DNA from: Caldimonas brevitalea
GTDB lineage: Bacteria > Pseudomonadota > Gammaproteobacteria > Burkholderiales > Burkholderiaceae_C
Length of the DNA: 64,000 nt
Direction: 5' to 3'
Assembly (NCBI RefSeq): GCF_001017435.1
Contig: NZ_CP011371.1
Location: forward strand, 5,642,001-5,706,000
How positions within the stretch are numbered: the first letter of the stretch is position 1; every line of letters begins with the position of its first letter. The translations under genes were made by a program, and so were the position numbers. The notes under the pieces are model-generated. The model searched no databases, had not been told where the DNA came from, and saw nothing but the letters and a program-made list of their open reading frames with translations. Below are positions 55,532 to 64,000 of the stretch, piece after piece.

Positions 55532-57799
55532 ATGCCGCGCCCGCAACGTCCGCTACAAGCCAGCCAAGCCGCCACGGTGATCGGCCTGCTGTTGGTGCTG
55601 GCCATCCTCGTCACCGCCGGCTACGGCGCTTGGCGGATGCAGGTCAGCGCGGCGGCGCAGTGGCGCGTCAACACCGAGCACCACGCACTGGCCTTGGCCG
55701 AACACGCACGCCAAGCCATCAGGACCGCGGAGTTCGTGCTGGAAGGCGTGGCCCAGGCGGTCGACGAGGCCGGCATCCGCACCGCCAGCCAGTTGAACGA
55801 GCAGGTACGCACTCCCCAGTGGCACCAGGCCTTGCGGGCTCGCTCGCGTGGATCGCAGGTGATCGACGTGGTGGGCGTGTTTTCGAACACCGGCGAACTG
55901 GTCAGCTTCTCGCGCACGTTTCCCGTGCCCAAGATCAGCATCGCCGACCGCGACTACTTCATCGCCCAGAGGCAAGGAGACGAAGGCCAGGCGTACCTCA
56001 GCGAGAGTTACCCCAACCGGGCCAACGGCGAATGGGATTTCTATCTCAGCCGGCGCCTGAACGGCGCCGACGGCGAGTTCATCGGCCTGGTGGTGATCGG
56101 GCTGGCGACCCAGTTTTTCGTCGACGCCTACCAGTCGCTGTCGCTGGTGCCGAAAGAGCAGGCCGCCGGGCGGGTGTCGACCAAGTTGCTGCGCGACGAC
56201 CTGAGCGTGCTGGTGCACGCGCCACCCGTCGAAGACGGCCTCGGCAGGCGCGTCACGAGGACCGGCCCCTATGCCAAGCTGCCCACGCGCTCGCTCCCGG
56301 GGCGCGCGCCGCTGTACACGCCGTGGGACGCCGACCCGCAGGTCTGCCGGCGTTGTTTGTTCGCGTCGCATGCGGTCGAAGGTGTCCCGGCGCTGGTGTC
56401 GATCACGGTCCACCCCGACGTCTACCTGGCCGACTGGTACGAGGAAGCCACCGCGATCGCGCTCAGTGCGCTGGCCGGCACGCTGGTGGTGGCGGCCACC
56501 TTCGTCTCGCTGGTGCGGCTGCTGCGCAATCGTGAGCGCGAGCTCGACGAAAACCGGCGCCTGCGTGCCGAGGCCGAGGCCGCCAACCAGGCGAAATCGG
56601 AGTTCCTGGCGACGATGAGCCACGAGATCCGCACGCCCCTCAACGGCATCCTCGGCACCGCCGAACTGTTGTTGCGCGCGCCGCTGGCACCGCACGACCG
56701 CAAGCTCGCCGACACCCTGCTGCGCTCGGCGCAGAGCCTGCTCGGGCTGATCAGCGACATCCTGGACTTCTCGAAGATCGAAGCCGACCGGCTGCAGCTC
56801 GAATACCGCCCTTTCGACCCGGCGGCGGTGCTGCGCGAAACCGCCACCCTGTTCGAAAGCAGCGCCCACGCGAAGGGCCTGGCACTGCACTGCGAGGTCG
56901 ACCCGCAGCTGCCGCCCGGGCTGCTGGGCGACCGAACACGGCTGCAACAGGTGTTGATCAACCTGACCAGCAACGCCGTGAAGTTCACCGACCGGGGCCA
57001 GATCGTGTTGCGCGTGCGTGTCGCGGCACGGCGCGAGGCGCAGGAGGCGGTCAAGCTGCGCTTCGAGGTGGAGGACACCGGCGTGGGGGTCAGCCCGGAA
57101 GCGGCACAGCGCATCTTTGCGCCCTTCGCGCAGGCCGACAACTCCGTGGCGCGCCGCTTCGGCGGCACCGGCCTCGGCTTGTCGATCTCGCAGAAGCTGG
57201 TGCAACTGATGGGCGGCACCATCTCCTTCGACAGCACGCCCGGGGCCGGCACGACGTTTTGGTTCGAGGTGCAGTTCCAGCTGACCCGGCCGGCGGTGCC
57301 GGACCCGGAGCATCGCGAGCAGGACCCGCGTGTGCGCTTCGCCCACAGCGGCGCGATGCCGCTCGGCGACGAGGTCGACAGCGAACCACAGGCGGTGCGC
57401 GCGACGGCCGGCCGGCACGTGCTGGTGGTCGAGGACAACCCGGTGAACAGCATGGTGGTCGAATCGCAGCTGACGGCCCTGGGCTGCACCTGCGACGTTG
57501 CGATCGATGGCGACGAGGCGTTGGGCGCGCTGGAACGCGGCCACTATCAACTGGTCCTGATGGATTGCATGCTGCCGGGCATGTCGGGCTACGACGCGAC
57601 ACGCGAATGGCGCGTGCGTGAGCGCGCCCAAGGCCGGCACCGGGTGCCCATCGTCGCGTTGACCGCCAACGTGCTCGAAAGCAACCTCGAACAGTGCCAG
57701 GCGGCCGGCATGGATGACTTTCTCGCCAAACCCTGCACGGTCGAGACGCTGCGCGCGGCCTTGGAGCGCTGGACTGCAGAGTCCGTCCCGGCCCCTTGA
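55532..57799 (+). CDS. Hybrid sensor histidine kinase/response regulator with periplasmic Cache-like sensor
   Basis: A 755-residue membrane-bound hybrid kinase. First helix about 14-34; a periplasmic double-Cache-like sensor (about 35-300, [18 protein letters not shown] and [20 protein letters not shown] beta sheet region); second helix about 303-325; HisKA with the phospho-accepting His near 364 in [13 protein letters not shown]; HATPase with [21 protein letters not shown] and [12 protein letters not shown]; and a receiver domain whose Asp near 678 is in [15 protein letters not shown]. No output domain, so phosphate must pass on to an unlinked Hpt or regulator. Start ATG 55532 lacks a strong ribosome site. 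Confidence 0.95.
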   Translation: MPRPQRPLQASQAATVIGLLLVLAILVTAGYGAWRMQVSAAAQWRVNTEHHALALAEHARQAIRTAEFVLEGVAQAVDEAGIRTASQLNEQVRTPQWHQALRARSRGSQVIDVVGVFSNTGELVSFSRTFPVPKISIADRDYFIAQRQGDEGQAYLSESYPNRANGEWDFYLSRRLNGADGEFIGLVVIGLATQFFVDAYQSLSLVPKEQAAGRVSTKLLRDDLSVLVHAPPVEDGLGRRVTRTGPYAKLPTRSLPGRAPLYTPWDADPQVCRRCLFASHAVEGVPALVSITVHPDVYLADWYEEATAIALSALAGTLVVAATFVSLVRLLRNRERELDENRRLRAEAEAANQAKSEFLATMSHEIRTPLNGILGTAELLLRAPLAPHDRKLADTLLRSAQSLLGLISDILDFSKIEADRLQLEYRPFDPAAVLRETATLFESSAHAKGLALHCEVDPQLPPGLLGDRTRLQQVLINLTSNAVKFTDRGQIVLRVRVAARREAQEAVKLRFEVEDTGVGVSPEAAQRIFAPFAQADNSVARRFGGTGLGLSISQKLVQLMGGTISFDSTPGAGTTFWFEVQFQLTRPAVPDPEHREQDPRVRFAHSGAMPLGDEVDSEPQAVRATAGRHVLVVEDNPVNSMVVESQLTALGCTCDVAIDGDEALGALERGHYQLVLMDCMLPGMSGYDATREWRVRERAQGRHRVPIVALTANVLESNLEQCQAAGMDDFLAKPCTVETLRAALERWTAESVPAP

Positions 57800-58258
57800 C
57801 GCTTGCAGCCCACACGGCCGTCGCCGCTGTACGCGAGGGGTGCGGGCCGCGTGATCGGCTCTGCGCGCGAGCGGAACCGCGCCCACGGCGGCCACCCTTG
57901 CCGGCAAGGCGTGCAAAACCTGCGCAATGCCCGGCTGCCGGCAGCCGGCAGCGCGCCACCCGAGGACTTGGAACCCTGCTGCTTTTATGGGAATATCGCG
58001 ATGTGAGTCTCCACCTGCCCGCCCTCCTCCACCTCGCCGCCGGGCCTGCCCACGGCGCGGGGGCCTTGGCGTTGGGGCGGTGCATGACGGGCGGCGCTGG
58101 TGCCGCCCGCTTGGGCCTTCAAACCCTTCAGTCGCTTCAGTCTCTTCGAATTAGCCGGGGTCGCTGAGCTGCAGCCTGGGGCTGGTGCTCGGCGATCCCG
58201 ATTGGGGCGCGCATCGTTGCGATGCGCATGAACATCGCCTTACCTTCGAAGAGACCTC
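57800..58258. other. 459-bp intergenic region upstream of the dehydratase
   Basis: No convincing gene on either strand. It holds an 8-bp hairpin CGGGCGGC/GCCGCCCG (58088-58109) of unknown role and, close to the dehydratase start, a perfect hairpin listed separately. Remaining sequence is GC-rich with no tRNA signatures. Confidence 0.5.
58209..58227 (+). promoter_or_regulatory. Perfect hairpin/dyad before the dehydratase gene
   Basis: GCGCATCG-TTG-CGATGCGC, 8-bp arms with a 3-base centre, 31 bases upstream of the start codon. It may be an operator or a leader hairpin in the mRNA. Confidence 0.4.
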
Positions 58259-59302
58259 ATGTCATTCCCGACTTCAGACGACGCAGCGGCGTCGCATTAC
58301 CCGTCCCTGCCCGACATCCGACGAACCGCTGAACGCCTCGCAGGTCGCGTCTTGCGCACGCCAGTGTGGCGCTGGCAAACCGGCATTGTCGAGACCCTGC
58401 ACCCCGACACCGAGGTGTGGCTGAAGCTGGAGCTGTTCCAGAAGACCGGCAGCTTCAAGGTGCGCGGGGCGCTCAACTGCGTGCTCGCGCTCGACGAGGC
58501 GGCCCGCCGCCGCGGCATCGTCGCTGCCAGTGCCGGCAATCACGCCATCGCCGTCGCCTACGCGGCCCGCGTGGCCGGCCTGCACGCGAAAGTTGTGATG
58601 CCGCGACATGCCAGCCCCGCCCGTGTTGCCGCCTGCCGCGGCTTCGGCGCCGAGGTATTGCTGACCGACGACGTGCACAGCGCGTTCGCACTGGCCCAGC
58701 AACTCGTCGACGACGAGAGACGCACGATGGTGCATCCTTTCGACGGCCCATTGACGGCGCTGGGCACCGCCACCATCGGCCTCGAATTGCTGGAACAGCT
58801 GCCCCAGCTCGAGGCCGTGGTGGTGCCGGTGGGCGGTGGCGGGTTGTGCGCGGGGATCGCGGCCGCGGTGAAACAGCTCAATCCGGCATGCCGTGTTTAT
58901 GGCGTCGAGCCCACCGGCGCGGATGCCACCTGGCGCAGCTTCCAATCGGGCCGCCCCGAGACCCTGGAGCGTGTGCAGACCGTGGCCGACAGCCTCGGCG
59001 CCCCGTACGCCCTGCCTTACAGCTTCAGTGTCAACCAGCGCTTCCTGGACGACATCGTGCGGCTGCCGGACGACGCACTCTGCGAGGCGATGTACTACCT
59101 GTTCCGGGACGTCAAACTGGTGGCCGAACCGGCCGCCGCGACAGCGGCGGCCGCACTGCTCGGGCCGCTGCGGCAGCGGCTGGAGGGACGCAAGGTGGGG
59201 GTGATCGTGTGCGGGTCCAACCTCGACCCGGCGCGTTTTGCGGAATTGCTCGCGCTCGGCGAGGCGGCCGCACGCCAGCGGGAAACGGCGCAGGCCCGCT
59301 AA
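58259..59302 (+). CDS. PLP-dependent threonine/serine dehydratase
   Basis: Fold-type II PLP enzyme (347 residues) converting threonine or serine to 2-oxoacid and ammonia. The PLP lysine near 67 is in KTGSFKVRGALN, SAGNHAIAVAYAA follows near 93, and the phosphate-binding VGGGGLCAGIA near 195. No C-terminal ACT regulatory domain is present, so it resembles catabolic (TdcB) or serine racemase-like enzymes rather than feedback-controlled IlvA. Substrate preference cannot be read. A weak ribosome site (GAAGAG) lies before ATG 58259. Confidence 0.93.
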   Translation: MSFPTSDDAAASHYPSLPDIRRTAERLAGRVLRTPVWRWQTGIVETLHPDTEVWLKLELFQKTGSFKVRGALNCVLALDEAARRRGIVAASAGNHAIAVAYAARVAGLHAKVVMPRHASPARVAACRGFGAEVLLTDDVHSAFALAQQLVDDERRTMVHPFDGPLTALGTATIGLELLEQLPQLEAVVVPVGGGGLCAGIAAAVKQLNPACRVYGVEPTGADATWRSFQSGRPETLERVQTVADSLGAPYALPYSFSVNQRFLDDIVRLPDDALCEAMYYLFRDVKLVAEPAAATAAAALLGPLRQRLEGRKVGVIVCGSNLDPARFAELLALGEAAARQRETAQAR

Positions 59303-59762
59303 CCGTCCTTCTGCAGAGACCCGGCACACCGGGACCGGCGGTGGTCCTCACTGGCGCACGGCCGGTGGGGGACCGCGCCGCGCCGGGCATTTGCACATCC
59401 GGCTGGTTTCGCCAGGCCCTTCGTGTCCGCGACGTGAATGGACACTGACGCCGCGCGCCAGTTCTGATAAATATAGTTACAATCTGGTTTGCAGGGCGAA
59501 ACAAATTTATCACGCTCACACCGGTACCGTGTCGTACCCCTGCCCGTCAGGACATGTCACGCCGCGCAGAATGGCACCAGCGACGGGACCACACGTGCTT
59601 GGGAACACGCCCGTCGCCGGCGCACCGCAAATTTGGGAAAACCTCCCGATTCGAACTCCAGGCAAGCGTTCGGCCTCCGGCTCGAGCGTGTAAATCGTCG
59701 GGGTTCCAGGCGCGCCCGCGAATAAAAGGCTCATCGCCGATAACGATATGGAGAGTACCGCC
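59303..59762. other. 460-bp leader/intergenic region with AT-rich inverted repeat
   Basis: No gene found. The striking part is an AT-rich island (59460-59512) in an otherwise GC-rich region, containing the separated inverted repeat TGATAAAT (59465-59472) and ATTTATCA (59505-59512) and a -10-like TACAAT (59478-59483). If that is the promoter, the rhodanese fusion has a 5' leader of about 270 bases. Confidence 0.5.
59465..59512 (+). promoter_or_regulatory. AT-rich inverted repeat and putative promoter
   Basis: Perfect 8-bp arms TGATAAAT/ATTTATCA, centre-to-centre 40 bp (about four helical turns), with TACAAT between them. Suits a dimeric regulator binding two half-sites around a promoter; the regulator is unknown. 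Confidence 0.4.
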
Positions 59763-60923
59763 GTGAACAAGATCCGCCACGCCTTCTACGCCGGCCTCGG
59801 CGCCGGCCTTTTTGCCGTTTCCAGTACCGCGCAGGCCGAGTTGTCGGCGATGGTCGCGGTGGAACCGACCTCCCGCCAGGACGCTTTCATGCTGTCGCGG
59901 GCGACGATGGAATCGGGTCTCGGCAAAGCGCTGGGACAGCAGATCACCGTCAGCAAAAGCGAGGAACTGGCCGATGTGATGCGGGCCACCCGCAGCGCCG
60001 AATACGATGTGTTCATCGCGCCCGCCCAGGTCGCAGCGTCCGCGCTGATGCGGGGCTACGAGCTGATCGGTTCGACCGACCCGGCCGAGCAATACGTGCT
60101 GGTGGGCCGTCAGCAGGTGCCCACCACACGGGACATGAAGGGCGGGCGGCTCTACCTGCCTCAGCAGGACTCGATCTACACCTACATGGCGCGCGGCATG
60201 CTGAACGCCAGCGGTTTGTCTTTCAAGGACCTGCGCGCCGTGCAGCACGAACGCTATCCGCAAGCCGGCCTGACGGCGCTGATGCTGGGCGCGACCGACG
60301 CCACGGTGGTACGGCGCAGCGACTGGGAAGCCTGGGACAAGGCCTACCCCGGCGTCGGCAAGGTGCTGGCGACTTCGGGCCAAGTGCCCGGCGGATTCTC
60401 GGTGGTGATGAAAAAGGATTTGGCAGCGGACCTGCGCGCCAAGGTCGCCAATTGGTTCGCCAACTCGGCGATCACCTGCGGCCTGAAACCGATCGCGGCA
60501 CGCGCGGAGGTGGCGGAATACAAGGCGGTGGCCGAATTGGGTCTGTTCACGCCGACGCATTTGCCGGGTGCGAAGGTGGTGAAAGCTGCCGACGTGCAAC
60601 AGTTGATCGCGAATGGCACGGTATTCGTCGATACCCGCAGCGAAAAGGAATACAAAGCCAAACGCGTGCCGCAAGCGATTTTCATTCCCTATCACGAAAA
60701 GAGTTTGAAAGACGTGGCATTCGACAGCACGCAGGACGATTTCAAAGGCCTGGCCCAGCTCGACAAAAACAAGCCGGTCATATTCTCCTGTAACGGCGCC
60801 GAATGCTGGAAGTCGTACAAGGCCAGCCGTACGGCCCTCGGCCAGGGTTTCAAGCAGGTGTATTGGTTCCGCGGCGGTTTGCCCGAATGGGAGGCCGCGG
60901 GCCTGAGCCTGGCCAAAAACTAG
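59763..60923 (+). CDS. Exported PhnD-like binding domain fused to rhodanese
   Basis: A 386-residue exported protein. GTG 59763 is chosen because GGAGAG lies 7 bases upstream and it gives a clean signal peptide (VNKIRHAFYAGLGAGLFAVS, cut after AQA); ATG 59748 is the alternative. The first part (about 27-255) reads as a type 2 periplasmic binding fold of the PhnD class (AAEYDVFIAPAQ-like strand, GGRLYLPQQDSIYTYMARGM, GATDATVVRRSDWEAW). The last 110 residues form a rhodanese domain with FVDTRSEKEYKAKRVPQA and the active-site loop SCNGAECWKS (Cys342 or Cys347). A periplasmic sulfur-transfer role is inferred; ligand unknown. Confidence 0.85.
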   Translation: MNKIRHAFYAGLGAGLFAVSSTAQAELSAMVAVEPTSRQDAFMLSRATMESGLGKALGQQITVSKSEELADVMRATRSAEYDVFIAPAQVAASALMRGYELIGSTDPAEQYVLVGRQQVPTTRDMKGGRLYLPQQDSIYTYMARGMLNASGLSFKDLRAVQHERYPQAGLTALMLGATDATVVRRSDWEAWDKAYPGVGKVLATSGQVPGGFSVVMKKDLAADLRAKVANWFANSAITCGLKPIAARAEVAEYKAVAELGLFTPTHLPGAKVVKAADVQQLIANGTVFVDTRSEKEYKAKRVPQAIFIPYHEKSLKDVAFDSTQDDFKGLAQLDKNKPVIFSCNGAECWKSYKASRTALGQGFKQVYWFRGGLPEWEAAGLSLAKN

Positions 60924-60960
60924 GTCGCTGGCGGTACCGCGATGCGGTAAAAACCGGGAG

Positions 60961-62118
60961 ATGACCTGGGTCGATTGGATGTCCCTGGCGGTGCTGGCGC
61001 TGTGCGCCGCCACGCTCTTCGAAGTGCATCTCGGCGCCAGGCGATTGCGCTACCTGCGTGATCTGGAAGCACCTGGCGCCGATACGACCCCGCTCCGGGT
61101 GTCGGTGGTGGTGCCGGCACTGAACGAGGCCGACACGCTGGAACCGGCGCTGCGGTCGCTGCTCGCCTCCGAGGCCCGGCCCGAGGTGGTGGTGGTCGAC
61201 GATCGATCGACCGACGCCACACCCCAGGTGCTGGCCCGGCTGCAGGCCGAGCAGCCGCGGCTGCGGGTGCTGCGCGTCGACCGCCTGCCGGAGGGCTGGC
61301 TCGGCAAGAACCACGCGCTGCAGCAAGGCGCGGCGCACGCCAGCGGCGAGTGGCTGCTGTTCACCGACGCCGACGTGGTGTTCGAGCCCAGCGCCATCGC
61401 CCGCGCCGCCCACCATTGCCGCCACGCGGGTCTCGACCATTTGGCGGTGCTGCCCGACGTGCCGGTGCGCGACCCGCTGCTGGCGTCGCTGATGCTTGGC
61501 TTCCAGACGCTGTTCCTGGCCCGTTTCCGGCCTTGGCGGGTGGGCGGGTCGGCGCGCCAGGCGCCGGTGGGCGTCGGCGCCTTCAACATGGTGCGCGCCA
61601 GCACGTATCGCGCGGCGGGCGGGCACGCGGCGCTGCCGCTGGCAGTGATCGACGACATGGCCCTGGCCTGCGTGCTGCACGATCACGGCGCCCGCTCGGG
61701 GGTGATGGCCGGTGCCGAGATGGTCCGGGTGGCGTGGTATGCCGATGCCGGGGCGATGTTTCGAGGGCTGGAGAAGAACCTGTTCGCCGCCTTCGACTAC
61801 CAGTGGTGGCGGGCACTGTCGGCGGGGGCGCTGGTGCTGATGTTGCAGGCCTGGCCCTACCTCGGCGTGCTGGTCACGAACGGTCCGGCGCGCGTGTTCA
61901 ACCTCGTGTCGGTGCTGCTGTGGGTCGCCGCCTCGGCCGAAATGGTGCGTGAAACGGGTTATCCGCGGCGCTGCCTGCTGTATTTGCCGCTGAGCGGCCT
62001 GATGACGGTGGCGATGTGGTGGCGCGCCTGCTGGCTGACCTGGCGGCGCGGCGGCGTGGTGTGGCGGGGCACCCACTATCCGTTGGACACCTTGCGGCGC
62101 GGCCACCGTCCGTTGTGA
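60961..62118 (+). CDS. Family 2 glycosyltransferase, membrane-bound
   Basis: Inner-membrane GT2 enzyme (385 residues) resembling hopene-associated HpnB transferases. One N-terminal helix (about 5-22), then the GT-A domain with VSVVVPALNEADTLEPALR, VVVDDRSTDATP (about 76-87) and the metal-binding FTDADVVFEP (about 134-143); acceptor-side IDDMALACVLHDHG follows near 225; the C-terminus has three to four helices. It begins 37 bases after the rhodanese gene. Donor and acceptor are not determined; polyprenyl or hopanoid lipid acceptors are likely from the membrane layout. Confidence 0.9.
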   Translation: MTWVDWMSLAVLALCAATLFEVHLGARRLRYLRDLEAPGADTTPLRVSVVVPALNEADTLEPALRSLLASEARPEVVVVDDRSTDATPQVLARLQAEQPRLRVLRVDRLPEGWLGKNHALQQGAAHASGEWLLFTDADVVFEPSAIARAAHHCRHAGLDHLAVLPDVPVRDPLLASLMLGFQTLFLARFRPWRVGGSARQAPVGVGAFNMVRASTYRAAGGHAALPLAVIDDMALACVLHDHGARSGVMAGAEMVRVAWYADAGAMFRGLEKNLFAAFDYQWWRALSAGALVLMLQAWPYLGVLVTNGPARVFNLVSVLLWVAASAEMVRETGYPRRCLLYLPLSGLMTVAMWWRACWLTWRRGGVVWRGTHYPLDTLRRGHRPL

Positions 62119-62222
62119 AGCGCGCGGTCGCCGCCGCTAGGCCGCTGTAGGCGCACGCCGACGCCGCGATGCGCCTCTGCCTGAACGACGCCGCGCCGTG
62201 CTGATCGCACGATGTCCTGGAA

Positions 62223-62241
62223 CGCCACGCCCCGCGTGGCG
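62223..62241 (+). promoter_or_regulatory. Perfect hairpin before the hypothetical gene at 62267
   Basis: CGCCACGC-CCC-GCGTGGCG, 8-bp arms, ending 14 bases before the AGGAG ribosome site. Confidence 0.35.
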
Positions 62242-62266
62242 CCGTCAGTCAGTTCAGGAGATCGTG

Positions 62267-62746
62267 ATGGAGAAGAGCAATCCGCCGGAGGCACTCGGCG
62301 CCTTCAAGCCCGTCGGACACGTGGTGGTGTCCTTCCCTTCGGAGCGAGACCTGGAAGACGCCGTGCAGGCGCTGGGTCAGGCGGGCTTCAGCCCGGCCGC
62401 CCGCTACACGCCGGAACAGATGCGGGCCCAGGTCGACAGCGAGGTGGCCAACGCCAGCGTGCTGGCCAATTTCGGGCAGGAGCTGAACCTGGCCAAAGCC
62501 CATGGGGAACTGGCCGACCAGGGCTACAGCTTTTTGGTGGTGGAGGCGCGCCGCGACGAGCAGGCGCGCGAGGTGGCCGCGATCGTGCAGCGTTTCCATG
62601 CGGCACGGGCTCAGAAATACGGTCGTTTCCTGATCGAGGAGCTGATCGACGTGGGCTCCAACGACCACCAGGTGTTCGAATCGCCAGACCGGGGGCTGGA
62701 CGCACAAACGCGCTCGGGTCGCGAGGGCGCTGCGCCGCCGCGGTGA
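62267..62746 (+). CDS. Hypothetical protein with ferredoxin-like fold pattern
   Basis: A 159-residue cytoplasmic protein. GHVVVSFPSERDLEDAVQAL followed by AGFSPAARYTPEQM gives a beta-alpha-beta pattern as in small signal-binding or 'general stress 17M'-like domains, and GYSFLVVEARRDEQAREVAA gives the second half, suggesting a ferredoxin-like fold. The C-terminal 40 residues are polar. AGGAG at 62256-62260, 6 bases before the ATG, fixes the start. I recognise no named family; stress-linked function is a guess from the fold. Confidence 0.72.
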   Translation: MEKSNPPEALGAFKPVGHVVVSFPSERDLEDAVQALGQAGFSPAARYTPEQMRAQVDSEVANASVLANFGQELNLAKAHGELADQGYSFLVVEARRDEQAREVAAIVQRFHAARAQKYGRFLIEELIDVGSNDHQVFESPDRGLDAQTRSGREGAAPPR

Positions 62747-62777
62747 GGACCTGCCGGTCGCGTCCCGGCGCCCGTGC

Positions 62778-63029
62778 TCAGTATGCGCGCCGCGGGGCGG
62801 GGCCGCGCTGCTCGAGGTGCCGGAAGGTGATGCGGCCCTTGCTGAGGTCGTAGGGCGAGAGTTCGAGCGACACCTTGTCGCCGGCCAGGATGCGGATGTG
62901 GTGCTTGCGCATCTTGCCGGAGGTGTAGGCCACCAGCTGGTGACCGTTGTCCAGCGTGACGCGGTAACGAGAATCGGGCAGCACTTCGTCCACCATGCCG
63001 TGCATCTCGATCAATTCTTCTTTGGCCAT
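62778..63029 (-). CDS. infA: Translation initiation factor IF-1 (ectopic copy)
   Basis: OB-fold factor IF-1 (83 residues, about 11 longer than the E. coli protein). [22 protein letters not shown] is the conserved start (read in two parts), with [19 protein letters not shown] and [14 protein letters not shown] in the fold; the basic tail GPAPRRAY is the extension. GGAG-type sequence (AGGAGATCAGG) lies upstream of the ATG. Burkholderiales commonly carry a second infA away from the ribosomal operon, and this is probably that copy. The next gene on the left is convergent. Confidence 0.95.
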   Translation of the reverse strand: MAKEELIEMHGMVDEVLPDSRYRVTLDNGHQLVAYTSGKMRKHHIRILAGDKVSLELSPYDLSKGRITFRHLEQRGPAPRRAY

Positions 63030-63652
63030 AACCTGATCTCCTAAAAACTCGATGGCGCAAAACGGCTCGAGCCCACTGCCGCTTCACCGAGCGAAGCGAT
63101 AGGAGCGAGCAGGCGCAGGCGCGGCCGGCAAAGCGTTCAGACGCTGCCAGACCGCTATGGGCCGCTCGGCTTACAGGGGTCGAACCGCGTCGGCCTCGCC
63201 GCAAGGCGCAACCGACGAACTCGAAGTCAAGACCGGCGCCGCTGGGACGACAACCTGCCAAGACAGACCGGTGGACGGACATCGCGGCACCGCGGACACC
63301 TCGTGCGAGATGCCCCGCGCGGCGCAACTGCCAAGGTGCAGAGCCACCGGATCGGAAGACAAGGTGCGGGACATTGCCAGCACCTCAAGCGAAGGTCGAA
63401 TGTACCACGGCAGGCGTGGCCCTGCAGGCCCACCAGCCCTTGGCCCAGGCGGCTGCGGCGGTGATGCCGGGGTGTTTTGCGCAGGGCGGCGGACGGCGTT
63501 GCAGGACCCTCGGAACCGAAGAGGTGGTGTGCCACGCGCGGTGCGGCAGTGCAGATGAAAAAAGGAGAGCCGGACCGGCTCTCCTTACCCGTCTGCGCGC
63601 GACGGGGCGCCCGCGGCAGCGACCGTGTCACGGCCGCGCGGCAGCGCGAACG
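63030..63652. other. 620-bp intergenic region right of infA
   Basis: Probably the infA promoter on the left and the terminator of the right-edge gene on the right. Overlapping frames on the plus strand (63157-63558) lack a ribosome site and codon-like composition, so I do not call them. No RNA gene seen. Confidence 0.4.
63558..63586 (-). terminator. Intrinsic terminator of the right-edge gene
   Basis: Stem AAGGAGAGCCGG/CCGGCTCTCCTT (63562-63573 and 63575-63586), followed leftward by a T run (63563-63558). It lies 67 bases beyond the stop of the Gly/Thr-rich protein. Confidence 0.75.
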
Positions 63653-64000
63653 TCAGGGCTTGGTGCCACCGGTCGTGCCGCCGGTGCCGCTGCCACCGGT
63701 CCCTCCGGTGGTGCCGCCCGTGGCGCCGCCGGTGCCGCCGCTGCCGGACGACGCGTCGTCCATCTTGTGTTGATCCTTGTGCTGTTGCTTCTTTTTCTTC
63801 TGGTCCTGCTTGCTGTCGCTGGTGGCGCCCGACGTCGTGCCGGTGCCCCCGCCGGAGGCCGTGGTGCCCGTCTGGGAGCCGCCACCTTGCTGACCCGCCG
63901 AGCCCGACGGCGTCGCGCCGGTGCCGGCCCCGGCGCCCGTGCCGGTGCCGGTACCGGTCTGGGCGCCGACAGCGGCGCCGACCAAGGCGGCAAACACGGC
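63653..64000 (-). CDS. Gly/Thr-rich exported protein, 3' part
   Basis: The visible 115 residues are open to the window edge, so the start is outside. It opens in a hydrophobic stretch (AALVGAAVGAQTG) that looks like the end of a signal peptide, then low-complexity Gly/Thr/Ser/Ala (TGTGAGAGTGATPSG), a Lys/Gln-rich basic patch (KQDQKKKKQQHKDQHKMDD) and a second Gly/Thr repeat ending GGTTGGTKP. No recognised domain. Such repeat-rich exported proteins often vary in length between strains. Confidence is for a gene being present, not for function. Confidence 0.6.
   Translation of the reverse strand, partial: AVFAALVGAAVGAQTGTGTGTGAGAGTGATPSGSAGQQGGGSQTGTTASGGGTGTTSGATSDSKQDQKKKKQQHKDQHKMDDASSGSGGTGGATGGTTGGTGGSGTGGTTGGTKP

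Noticed and set aside
59644..59664. A TTCGAAC sequence resembling a tRNA T-loop
   Set aside because: The flanking bases do not form a T-stem on either strand and no D-arm or acceptor stem is nearby.
1..64000. CRISPR arrays, rRNA, tRNA genes and insertion sequences
   Set aside because: I looked for repeated spacers, conserved RNA signatures and transposase-like frames with terminal repeats and found none.

Overview
This is a 64 kb piece of a high-GC proteobacterial chromosome, most likely a burkholderialean betaproteobacterium of the Rubrivivax/Leptothrix/Roseateles kind. That placement is inferred from gene content: a Bug-type tricarboxylate-binding receptor, a PEP-CTERM protein, the rplM-rpsI / argC / DUF6776 / bactofilin / erpA block, an isolated infA of 83 codons, and LivF next to a PaaK-like ligase. 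Codon use is uniformly GC-rich. I see no rRNA, tRNA, CRISPR array, insertion sequence or prophage. Most of the window is ordinary chromosomal backbone with some accessory clusters.

Layout. 0-5 kb: the end of a branched-chain amino-acid type ABC system (binding protein, LivF), a small protein, a PaaK-like acyl-CoA ligase and a Bug receptor. 5-14.3 kb: housekeeping genes (dtd, a CDF metal transporter, tyrS, an M23 peptidase, anmK, erpA, bactofilin, DUF6776, argC, rpsI, rplM). 14.8-18.7 kb: GNAT, DUF2726 protein, SrkA kinase and PEP-CTERM protein. 18.8-22.5 kb: htpG and an amino-acid ABC permease/binding-protein pair without its ATPase. 22.7-25.8 kb: a large lipoprotein pullulanase. 25.9-28.7 kb: a three-gene leftward operon (Kef-type antiporter, YbdK-type carboxylate-amine ligase, VOC/glyoxalase protein) that suggests electrophile defence.

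29-35 kb is the most interesting part. A well-formed cobalamin riboswitch (34904-35126, minus strand) precedes a compact operon of a MotA/TolQ/ExbB-like channel protein, a DUF2149 protein whose single membrane helix resembles ExbD/TolR, and a 1343-residue CobN-type chelatase subunit with a signal peptide and a C-terminal membrane anchor. No CobS or CobT is present. I infer a proton-motive-force-energised periplasmic corrinoid or cobalt machine in which CobN is the driven partner. A cysteine-rich micro-ORF lies in the leader and overlaps the channel gene's start. The divergent side carries an FdhF/YdeP-type molybdoenzyme and its sulfurase FdhD, followed by AzlCD and a Na/Pi cotransporter.

41-57 kb holds secreted and envelope enzymes (ExeM-type nuclease, GDPD phosphodiesterase, PLD-type phospholipid synthase, 5'-nucleotidase lipoprotein), a CYTH-CHAD triphosphatase, two related small proteins, an SDR, a stand-alone FRG-domain protein, and a hybrid sensor kinase. 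58-64 kb holds a threonine dehydratase, a binding-protein/rhodanese fusion behind a long AT-richer leader, a family 2 glycosyltransferase, infA and, at the right edge, the end of a Gly/Thr-rich exported protein.

Beyond the genes I note a probable small RNA (29093-29170), a pair of operator-like palindromes 115 bp apart around the pullulanase promoter, two 66-residue paralogues 11.6 kb apart, and several perfect hairpins directly upstream of start codons. Function calls rest on motifs read by eye; no database search was possible.
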